A DNA stretch of 64,000 nt, taken from positions 868,001-932,000 of the forward strand of contig NC_091878.1 in assembly GCF_019399895.1 (NCBI RefSeq). Reading direction: 5' to 3'. Both the position numbers and the translations under genes were made by a program. The notes below the pieces were generated by a model. It was not told where the DNA came from. It made no database searches and worked only from the letters and a program-made list of their open reading frames with translations. The stretch is from Cardiocondyla obscurior. Lineage: Eukaryota > Arthropoda > Insecta > Hymenoptera > Formicidae. Every line of letters starts with the position of its first letter. The stretch's first letter is position 1. Below are positions 26,401-38,400 of the stretch, in pieces.

Positions 26401-29400
26401 GGACGAGAAGCGATTAGCGATCGGAGCCACGATGTGTTTCGTTCGTGTCTTTATTAAATCTTGTAGCGCAGAAACATTTTTCTTTTTTTTTTTTTAATTA
26501 ACGAGAGTGTGGTAAAAAGTCGAAGAGAGGTACGTTCCATTTGTTTAAGTAAATTAGAGCAACAAGCAAGTTGATGTAGATTCAGTACTTCAATATTAAT
26601 TAAGCAGCTGCTAATTTGGTCCGAGCTCGTGCTTTTAATATTAATAATAAATAATATTTAATAATCATTAATAATAGTAATAACGTTTGCATAAATATAA
26701 CAAATAAAACAATCGGAACTTGTTCTAATCAGCTTTTCGACGTTTGGCTCGCTCAAGTGCATCGAGCTTTACCACCAGTCTCGACTTGAAGTCGTTATTA
26801 CATCCCTTCTCGCCAATTCGTCCATTGTTATCTTCCCCATGTCGTCATGCTATGAATTTATGCCGGCTTATTACGTATAATTCGTCCGTGAATCTCAAGG
26901 TCCTCGTCCCAGATAACGTAAAACGAGTAAAGCTTCTTCGCCGTTCATTTTTGCCCGAGTATGATCGTTTTGGCACGGAATCATCCGTACGTGGCGCGGC
27001 GATGGCGGGCGAAGCAGCAGGTGAGACGAAGCGAAGCGGGGCTCAGGGAAACAGCATAGGAATAATAGTGTAACAACGTTCCCCGCTGGCATTCTATAGT
27101 CCGCTCACCTGCGACGAGAATATACTGGGTGGCGCGAGACCCGCAGAAACGTAAAACAACGCTACCGCTTCTGTTAAAAGTAAGCTTCCCTTTTTTTTTA
27201 AAAAAAGAAATAATTCTCAATTTAATACGGCTAGATAAATAGAAAAATTAAAAGTTAAAAGAAATGATTTATTTTACGGAATTAATTTAGGAATTTCTAT
27301 AAGGATTCTTTTTCGGGACGACTGCGTTTTAATGAGAATTAATAAAAATAAATTAAAATAAAAAAAAATATATAACAGGTTACATTTTGATTAATTTTTT
27401 TTTTAAATTGATTCGAATAACATTATAAATATATTCTGATAATTTATATACTTTTACTTACACGTTTTTCTGGTTTTCTTCATAAAGTTCATCGGCGATG
27501 CCTTTTTTGGGTGCATCTTTGAAATATCTTTGCAGACCGGCTAAGATAAAAATCGTTTTAATTATTATTATTTATTTTTCTATCGAAACAAGTTTGCGAG
27601 CCAGGGATTGATAAGAACTGGGGGAGGTTATTTTCTCGTACACCCGGTATACCAATGCACTATAGTCGGGGCATTATAGGCGCCATAGTAAGGTAGTGAC
27701 CGACGCCGCACGGGATTCAGGTGTGCCCCTCGACGTAGACACTCAGTTTAGCGGCGGTAGCCCACGCGAATCGCTCGCCTTCCTCGGGCTGGCGTGGCGA
27801 CCAAAGCCGCCTTTATTTCGCGACGGGACGAGGGAACCGGAGAATCCGATCCTCCGGCATTGTCGGTCTCTCAGACTTTTTATCCGACACTCGAAAGTGG
27901 CCGTCGAACGCACCGAGAGCTCTCCCAAGCCGGTTTTACACGTATCCCCGGATCGATATGAAGGAAATAATGTAATTCTAGAAAAAACAAGAAGTTGATA
28001 AAAGCAACCTACCAACCTTCGTTTGCAAAAGTGAGTTTTTACGAATATTAACGAAAAGAAAAAAAAAAAATGAAGGGCGTTAAAAAAGTTATGAATTTTT
28101 TGTTCGATTTTTGCAAAGTGCACGGTTTTATATGTGTGGTCACCGAATGTGTCTTTAAAATATATACCTCGCAAACTTGAAGAACTCTGCCGAAGTTATC
28201 TTTGCCATTGGAATATATGTGACAGTTTCTCCGTAAGATGAAAAATATTCTCGAGAACAATTACGTCTTGTTTTATCATTTCCGTTTTATATTTCTAAAA
28301 CTGAAACGTTTAATTGCATACTTAAAATGTGGATCGCATAAATGACAGACTCGGTTTAGCGCGGACAATTGTAAGCTTCATATCTCGAGTGAACTCATAA
28401 TTTGTAAGACTTACGTGTACCTTCATTAGAAGTAAATCTCACGAATTATCCGGGACTTACCTAATTCTAGCGTTGACGATAACGGGCTTTAACATAAAAA
28501 TGAGATCAAAATCGTTTCGTAACTATGCAAAGTCGATTTTAAATTAAATTATGTTTCAATTTTACATACTTTAATTTAAAAAATTCTTAATCTTTATATT
28601 ATAATTTTTTTTTTTTTACTCGAGTTTATTTACTGCTTATATAATTTTTATGATTAAGGTTTAAGTTCGTGGATTTTTGCTATTATTTTTTTGAATCGGC
28701 TCGGAAATCTCTCTTTCATTTGGCACTGTGTCTTCCACGTCTCTTTTCCCTCTTTCCTCTCGCGCTTCTCTCGCGGTGCCATTCACGAGAAGCTGAGAAG
28801 GTCCGGTCGGTGGTAACAGTGCGAGGGGGTCCTGCGGAAAAATCATACGTGCGCTCGGAAACGATGGGCCCCCCTCGTGCCATTGACCAGGTAATTCAGC
28901 GGCGCGTAAAAAGCGGCATAAAAGCGCGCGCCGGCAGAGTCGGCTCCGGTTCTTCCTCCCGTGCTCCATTCATGATAAACCGCCGCGACACTTGACTATG
29001 CCCCACATTTTTTTATCTCTACCTCGAGAAGTGATCTGGAGCAACTCTTTTAATTATAAAAAATAAAAACGGTGTTTTTTTATTTTTCTTCGGAGAAAAA
29101 GAGGAGAGTCCGAAGCAAAGGAGATAGGAAGGATTTTAGGGACGGTTTCGCGGAGATCGTTCGAGCCGCTCGCGAAGAAGCGTTGCCGGGGTTTCGCGGT
29201 ACGTTTACAGAGGCGGTTGTAAAGCGGACTCGCGAAGGATGTAATTTATCTCGCGCACCCAGCGAGATGGCGGAGAGAAGCCGAAGGAGGACGGATAGAA
29301 GCTCGGTGTGACGCGAGCAAGTAGAGAAGACTTGGACGCCGTTCCGCCGGCGCGTCTCGCGCTAAAAGTGCATTGTTTCGGGCCGCACAATAGATATAAA

Positions 29401-32400
29401 TCCCGACCCTCCTACGTGTGCCTTTGACGCACTCGCGAACGAAGTAACAACGCGCGAAGAGCACGCGATGCATCGCGCTGTTCATTAGCATACCACTTTC
29501 CTAGCGTCATTACTATTAGCGCAAACAGTCGGGCGTATTTTTTTTTCCGCCACGTGTTTCGCGTCTTCTTCTGAAAACATTTAAAACTTGATTGATTAAA
29601 CATAGTAAAAAAAAAATCTTTTTCTGGTCAATTCTTTTTTTTTCCCTGGGAGAAAAATTCAGCCTAATTTCGTGGCTCGAGCTCAAGTACATTAATTCCT
29701 CGAAGGTATCAGAAAATCACAGCCGAAGCTCAAAGCGCCGCATTTTTCTCCCAGAATTGTTAGTTCGCCTTACGTCTCGCGCTGAGTCAGTCGGCGAGTG
29801 ATTCATGTGCGAATTGTTGATTTAAAAAAAAAAAAAAGGTTCACGGCGACGTGGAAGATCGCACGCGAGATCCTGCTGCGGCGGTGAGGACCTGCAGGGC
29901 CTGCAAACATTGGGCCTGATCGGTCGCAGTCGGCAGCGCAGTCCTAATCCCGCGACTGGTGCTCAGGGCCAGGAGCAGCCGGCATCCGTGGTGGACTACA
30001 GACGCCTGGTATTCATCAGTTCGGACTCGTCTTCGGGCCGCGAGGAGGACGATGCCGACAGTAGCTGCTCGAGCTCGTCCTACCTGAACGGGTTGCCGCG
30101 CAACGGCGGTCATCATCACGCACAGTCGCTCGAGGACTGCGACTGGGACTACTTCGAGAGCGGTTCTTTGCCTTTGCCCACGACGCCGATCGTCACCGAC
30201 GGCGCCGGGGTCGGCGTCGCAGGACCACCGGACGCCCAGGACGTTTGGAGCTGCTGCCCGGGACGTGGTTCCGCCGCTTGCCAGGTACCGTTTCGCACTG
30301 CCTCACGATCCCTAAAAAAAATTTTTTTAAGTTAGAATAAAGAAAAAAAGAATTTTTTTTTTTATTTATTAATTTTTTTAATTTAAATATTTTTAACTGT
30401 ATGTGTGGTTTTTTTTTTTTTTTTTTTTTTTAATATTCGGTATCTGGCCTTAATATTCCATTTGAAAATTAATATAGAACGCGTTCGATTTATTTATCAA
30501 GCTGTACAGTAATCAGTTTTAACATGCATAGAGTTGTGAAAAAGAATTTTTAATTTATTGAAATACATATTTATTTATTCGATTTATTTTGAAGTGCACG
30601 TTGAAACTGAGTTTCGTAAAACTTGACAAATAAATCGAATGGAGATAATATTATGCGCGATGAAAGTTTCGCATGGACATGAGCACAAGTCATGCGACCG
30701 CGACCGGGTGCCGCTGGCTGTGCATCCGTTTGACAAACGCATTGCCGCGGGTAAATTAATCATTCACGTTCTACTAGCGAAGAGAGTCGCGCAACAGCTA
30801 TGCGGAATTCACGGCCACATTTTGTCAATATGCCGCGTGCTGACATTCACATATCGAGCGACGCCTCACGCTGATTACGCCGATCGATAAGCTCGTAATG
30901 GAATCGTTATCTTCAGCTCTCGAGCCATCGATTATTTTTTATTTTTATTTTAATATTACACGAAATAATTTTACAGAAAACATAAGTTTTAATTTATATG
31001 TTTTAAATTTTATACATTACATATTTAACTTTGATAATATCGGGAAATAAAATGCATGGACAAAATAAAAAAAGGGAATAAAATTAATTTCTCGATTCTA
31101 GATTATCTTAAGCGTGGAGATAAAAATGTTTATTTCGCGAGGTGAAAATTAAACACGCGCGCGTTACGAAATCATGCGATAAATAAGATACACATGTTAA
31201 ACCGAGATAAAATGATAAAATAATAAGAAAAACGTTGCGAGCAATTATTTATCGTTCTATTTAGGCCTGCGGTGGTTCCCGAAGCGCGAACGTGCTTCCG
31301 GTGCCGGTGCCCATACCGGTTCCGGTTCCATATCCGGTGCCAGTGCCGGCCGCCCTGTGGACCGGCGATTTTGCAGCGGCCGCGTCGTCAATGATCAATC
31401 GCGGCGACGGCCACGCCGAGCCGGGTACTCTGAGATTACGTGGTGACCCGGCGGCACCTTGGTTTGCCTGGCACCCCCGCTTCAACCAGCCTCTTCACGG
31501 TGCGCGTCTGGATCCGCGGTTCGCTTTCGACCCGGCCACCTGCACCTTCCATCCCGACCATGTCTTGACACCGAGATTGTACGACCCGATTGCGGAAACT
31601 GTCACGGCCCCGCCAACGAACCTTGAGCATCCCCACGTGGACCAAGATGTGAGAGACGAAGCGAACGTCGCGTCGAAGGCGGAAGAACTCGAGAGGGAAG
31701 GAAATTCGGCGAGGGACACTGAATCTAATTCCTCGGCCGCGAGACATAAAAAGAAATCGGAAGAGACAAAGGGCGTTAAAGCGGCATGCAAAAAAGGCGA
31801 AGAGAAAGCGGAAGGGGTAGACGGTAACGAGGCTGTTTGTGAGAATTCGTTGTCGTTCGAGATCAGCGCGCAAGGAATGTATCAGCACTCGCGAGAGGAC
31901 TCGGGCAGCTCGTCCGGCAGATCATCGGCGGACAGCAGCGACCTGGAGGAGGACTCCAGCTCGCACCGGTTCTCCAAGGTGTTCGTGGTGAACGACGACT
32001 CGCTCACCAGCGACAACGACATCGAGGACAACGAAGAAGATGACTCGGACTCGGCGGAGGGCGGCGTAACCTTGAAGCGCGTCACCGCGATTTCCGAGGA
32101 GGAGCCGGTGGTGCTGCAGCACGTGAGGCTGCTAAACGAAGATGCTCTCATGGAAAACAAGCAAGAAGCGAATAAAAACGAACTGGAGGAACACAAAAAG
32201 CTCTCCAAGGCTTATATCGGGAATGATCAGCTCGCGGGCGATAACAAATTGCTAGATCGACCTGTCGTTAACGTGACCGATAAGCGAAAAAGTCGCAGTA
32301 AGAAAACTGGAAGCGATAACGATAATAAACAACCTCCGCTTCTTCTGCATCACCGATCGGTGCCTGAAGAACTGTACCTCGCGGACGATAACGATTGCTC

Positions 32401-35400
32401 CGACAACCGCATCGAATTAAAATCTATCAGAATGCTAGATCCCGACGTCATCGATCCGCCGTCGGCTGTTTCGAAGGACGAGAAATCTATTTCAAAAACG
32501 CAGATTTGCCCGGAGATCGTCGATACGTCGATAGAAATTTCGCGGGACGCTTCAACCGTGGATCTAAAATCAAGCGACGCTTGGGACTCGACCTTTGTAC
32601 CGGATTCTCTCGAAATCGCTCAAGTTCTCTTGGACGTTTCGGCTTCCGAGGAGAGACTCGACGTTTCCAGTAGCGAGGAAGCCCGTTCGATTGCAGCGAA
32701 TGATAACGAGAAAGATAAGCGGCATTTATCGGAGGCAGGTCGCTCGAACGTCGACGTCACTGCTGACGCGTCCACTGACAGCTGCACCAGTAACGAGAGC
32801 AACACCACGGGGTCTACGGGCAGTGAGGTGAGCAGCGACGAGCTTCACGAGTACGAGGTGACTCCCATCGTGCCGTTCGGCTGCGGCAACGAGGTCGGCG
32901 CGATCAACGGCAAACTGCTGTGCCGAATCGCCAAGAGGAGCACGGAGGAAACTTCGGGAGACGTCAAGGAGAACGGTCATCTTGCTCGCGATGGTAGGCC
33001 GACTCCGGCGATGACGAGGAGCGGTGTCAAACGAAGCATGCAGCCGGAGAAATCGATCGGCGGGCGGTCTCTAATAGAGACAGTCGACGGGAAGGACGAC
33101 AACGACGACGAGGACGATGATGAGGGCTACCGCTCCGTTACGTGCCGTCGCGGCGGTCAAGATGGCGGGCCGGGAGACAACGACCCGGCGGCGGGCGAGG
33201 AGCGGGTAAGAGCCGACGTAGGCGACGCGCTATCAGCCAGCAGGATCCAGGAGATGATGAGGAGTGCGGAGGAGGAGAACGGCGGCAAGGTGGACATTGC
33301 GCATGACGGCCCGGTGAGAGGCAAGATCGCCACTCAGGTGGGAGGCAAGGGTGATAGTAACGGCGTTACTGGTAGTAGTGAGTGCTTCGAAGAGGGGAAC
33401 ACGACACGGTTTCGCTCAGTCGAGCGACGCCCGTGCACTCGGCAGGAGAATGGGTTCCCAGCTGACGGCCAAGCGTCGGCTAAGGACCTCGCCAGAGACC
33501 CAGCCCAGCATAATAGCACCAGCAATATCAGCAATATCGGCACAAGCAACAACAAGTACAGAAGTCTCGTGATGATCACCCAGGAGGCGTCGTACCAGCC
33601 GGTGAGCGTCGTCACGTCGGATACGACGACGCTGCTGCAACCGGATGAGATCCATTCGACTGGCGGCCAGGGAGGCCTCGCGGGTTACTTCCAGCTGGCG
33701 TTGGAAGCGGCAAGCGAGCCGCAGCTTCACCGAAAAAACGCGCCGCGGAAGCCGCTGATGGTGAAAAGATTGCCAGCCGCTATCGCGGTGCCCGCCGTCG
33801 CGACGAGTCATCAATCGGCCGAGCCCGAGGTAGATAGCGGATTGAGCGTCGGTAGCGCCAGTGAAAGCGACGACGTGTCCGTGAAGAACGTGCCTAAACC
33901 GCTCAACTCTCGGCCGGAAAACGCGGAGAACGACGTGTCGAAAGAACGCGCGGATTATCGCGAAGGCGCGCAACGTGCCTCGTCACAGTCGAGCGACGAC
34001 AATTCGGGCAACGGCAGCGTTATTATCCTCGAGGAAGGTCTGGCCGACGATGACTCGTGGGTGGAGGAAGTGTCGCACGATGAAGACGAGCCAGGCGCGA
34101 CGACCGCAACGGAGGAGAGCTCCGAGGACGAAGCCAACAACTTCGGCGATCGCGAAGAGGAACTCAGGGGCTATCGCAGGCAGGCGATCGACTTTACTTT
34201 GCACACCATCGTCGAGGAGTCGTGCGAAGAGAGCGAAACGGAACCTAGTTTAGCCACGGGCAGTCCCTCGAAAAAACCGAGGCCGCCTTCGGCCTCGGAA
34301 CTCGAGAAATACTTCTTCTTCGGATTAGGCGGCGAAGGTAACAGTTCCAGCATAGGCTCGCGCGAAGTCGACAGCTTATCGGAAACCTCGTCGATCTATT
34401 CCGAGGGACTGGAGTCGCTCGGCCAAGACGAAGCTAACGGTAGTGGCCAAAACCAGGACAGATCGAGTAACGGCGATGGGTTCCTAAACTCTTCAAGATT
34501 GGAGAAGTATTATTTGTCGGAGTTTCTCGGCTTCGATCAAGATAGAAGAGACTCCGACGGCTCGGTGGGAAGCGACTCCGAGGGCAGACCAAGCCCGGAA
34601 GCGCAGAGGAGGAAGAAACTCGTCCGCGCGAGAGGCACGGGCAGATCTCACTCGTCTTCTTTGGATAATTTGTTGGCACTTACGCAAAGCTTGCAAAATC
34701 TGAGCTCGCAGAATTCTCTTCAAGATTTGAGCCTCAACCAGGACGCGCAAGAGACTCAATCCGAAGGTTCCTCGACCGAGACGGATGGCACTGAAGATGG
34801 CCAAACCGCCGCGTTTGGCACGGACGGGCAGTTCGACACGGTTAAACGTAAGAAGAAGAAGCCGCGGAACTTGGGTACTCAAAGTCCGCGCGTGCCGGAT
34901 GATCGGAACAAAACGCCGGAGCCCAGCAGAGAATTGACATTGATGAACGAAGTCGTGATGGAGAACGAGAACGAGACGATGAATTCCGAGGACTCGGATC
35001 GAGCGAAGACCCCGCAACCGGAGTCCGTTCTGTCTTCGTCTTCTTCGCCGTCGACCGTGACGAATAACAGCAGCGCGTTGAACGCGACCTCGTCCTCGCA
35101 AATGGACTCCTCGAGAAATTCGATCTCGATGAATTCGAACGACGGTCAGCGATCGAAGCAACAGTCGCGCGACTCCGGTTTTGTTGGCAGCTGCGACGAT
35201 CTTCTTCAGCATCAAAAGTTGCCAGATGAAAGTCAAACGAGCGGCGCCGAGATCGATCAGGAAGCGGGCAAGGATCGCTCGCTCAGTAAAACGGAATACC
35301 CTCAGGACGCGAGTCGAAACGCCACGAAGGAAGGAGCAGTCGGAAAAAGCAGCCTGGCGAAACCTCCGGTGAATCACACGAGCCTACCGCATCTGGCGAA

Positions 35401-38400
35401 CGCGTCGCTTTCGCGCAAGGATAGCTTCAACAATTGGTCCAGCGACGAAGAGACGAATCTTATGATGTCGAAAATGCGGCAGTTCTTCAAGACGATGGTG
35501 GCCAACTCGAACGGACAGGGACAGAATGCCGCGAATTCCGGCGGCGTCTCGCCGGCGCCGAGCCCTCGACTGCCGGGATACGCCTCTAAAGCACGTCTCT
35601 GCGTCCAAAATCGCACGAAACCACCGCAGCTGGTCTACTTCGAGAACGAGCTTACGCGGCTGATGAAGACGGTGCCGGGGATACGCGACGAACAGGTTCG
35701 AGAGATCGTCGAGTATCTCAGCTCGGAGGACACATGGTCGGATTCTTACGACAGCTCGGATTACACCAGCTCCGACCTCGAGGGCGCCGCCGGTGGCCGC
35801 AGGTCGGCCCTGCAGGAGCAAATTTCGCAAAGCTGCCAGCAGATCATTAGCAAGTTCGATACGACTTCCGCCGGCGGCGACGCGATTCTATCGGACAAGG
35901 AGCGCGAGCAGGTGAGATCGGGGCCCGCTGCGATGCAGCCCGCGCCTTGCCTCGGCAGGGACACCGCTTTCGTTTACCAGAAGTTAGTGCAGAGCTTTAC
36001 GAAAATGGCCGGCGACGGCGTGAGCTCGGACGCAAACTCTACGCCGCACAGCAGCCCGCCGCTAATCGCCAAAGTCATGCATCACATCGGCAGCCGGCTG
36101 GTCGCGCTGATGCACGAAGTATCGGAAGGCGGGCCGGCCGCGCACCACCACTCCACCACGTGGCGACGGTACTCCCAGCACCATCGGACACCCTCTTCAG
36201 CGTCCACCACCGAAGACGACGACTCGACGTCGGATTCCACGAATGCTCCCTCTTCGGCGCACTTACAATTACCCAGGTCAAAGTCGCACGACCCGCTGCT
36301 GCTGATTAACAGCCACCCCGCGACCGTCACCGGCCAGGAAGGCGAGGAACGCGAGGCCAGCGACTACGAGAGATTCTCCTGGCGCGGCAGCTTCGAGTCC
36401 ACTTTGATGGCCGCCGACTCACGGACGAAGCTGAGCCTGCTGGCGTGCTCCGGCGACATCAGCGGTACCAACGGGGTCGGCTCGAGTGCGAGCGCGCTCG
36501 CCGCGAAACGGCGCAGCGCCGGTGACTTGCTGTTCAACCCGAAGAGCTTTTCGCGGGAGCAGCTGGATCGCGTGAGGAGCTGCGGCTCGATCGGCGGTGG
36601 TAGCGGCGCCGGGACCAACGGCACCGTCGGCGGCTCCGTCGAGGAGAGGATATGGAGCAACCGAAGGAGGTCCTCCGTTCCCGACGCGAACACGAGAGGC
36701 GAATCAGGTGAGTGACCGTCTTCATGTACGAATGAATGGGCGCGACGCCGCGTTACCACCGCGGAATTACGGTGCGGTAATTGACCGGACTTCGTCGGCG
36801 ATCCCGCGGCTAGTCCGAGCGTTCCTTTTTCCGCAATTACGGCGCGCCGTGTTGCGGGCAGATCAGTCGCGATAATGGGTCGGCATTTTCATACAGAATG
36901 AATTGTGCGAGCGCGCACGCAGCGGCCGGTTGTTCTAATGTAATCGAGCGCACTTACATCGGGCTTTATTTTTAAATTATTCGAAATTAGGAAGCGTGAA
37001 GGCGACTCCGCCGCCTCGCTCTGCGCCGCACGCGATTGCGGCTACGTTTTGCTCGGCGCTGTAACGAGCAAAAACAATATCTGCCGGCGCGCGAATGTGC
37101 CAGGAAATTGCGAAGATCGATATAAAGTAATAAACGCACTAATTGCCCTCCGTGCGTATTTCCACGAGTTATTTACTTTGAATTAAGGCCTGAATTGAGC
37201 AGTAAACGATCCGCGGTCGAAAAAGGAACATCACTTCACTGTGAATTAATCGAATTATTGAAACAATCGTTGTTAATTACACGTACGTGAAAATAAGGAA
37301 AAAAAAAAAGTACTTTACGTTTATACTTCTTTTCCGTGGAATTATTTTTCTCCGATTTCGTCATCGTAATTATTAATGAATGGAGTCTCATGCATGCGTA
37401 ATGCTCGCCAATAATTTCCATACTCGTCGACGTATGCATCATTTATGAGTACCGATAAATAAATATTTTAAGCGGATCAAGCGAAACGGAACGGCCATTG
37501 TACGCAAATAACAGATACTGGGCGGCTAATGAAATCGAAGATAACTCGTATCGGAACTGTACTTACAATACATAAATCGCTCGTATGCCATTCATTCTTC
37601 ACGTTGCAAATAGCTATTATTCTCTCAGCACGCGAGATAAATTCCAACGCAATATAATAAATAAGGAAAGGAAATGTTATTTATTGTGCAATTGTTAAGC
37701 AGGTGCGTCGGCCGGCGACGAAGACACCGAGGACGAGCTAGAATACGGCGGAGAATCCAGAGCGACGACTCTACCGCGTGGCATGCAATCCGCTATCAGC
37801 GCGGCCACCAATTCTCTTCCGCGACTTCCGGCGGCGAGCTTGCCGGCCGGTCTGACGACGACGACGACGACGACGTCGTCTTCTTCTTCGTCGTCGTCAG
37901 CGGCGGCGACGTCGACCTCGGCGCCGATGCACAAGGCTCACAGCGTCTATCACTTCCTGCCGCAGCACAGCGGCGTGAAATCCGCTCGCTACCGACCGCC
38001 CGGCTTCGCGAGGAACAGCAACATCGGGCCCATCGGCGGACCTAAACGCGCGGTCAGCGCACCGGGTCTTCAAGTTTCCGGCAATCAGGCAAACCCCGGC
38101 AAGCGGGACACCTCGAGGTCCAGAAGACAGCAGGCGATGTCGCTCACGTCGGGTAAGTTTAAAAAAAAAAAGAAAAAATATTTTAGCTATGATAAAAACG
38201 AAAAATAAGGAAAAAAAAAAAACCCAAAAATTTTTATTTGAGCTCTAGCAGCATGTTTGCGAATTTTGTCTTTTTTACTCGGATAAATAATTAAACAACG
38301 CAGCTAAAAGGCAAACTTTCCCGCGAGACCTTGAGAGAATAGTCTCGTGGCTTTAACGGAGAATCTATAGCTCCGTAATGAGAGAAAGTGTTCGACTTCT

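Noticed and set aside
34493..35377. 294-codon antisense ORF opposite the btsz giant exon
   Set aside because: Shadow of a Ser/Asp/Glu-rich coding frame; composition is Arg/Leu/Val with no domain, and the sense strand is clearly coding.
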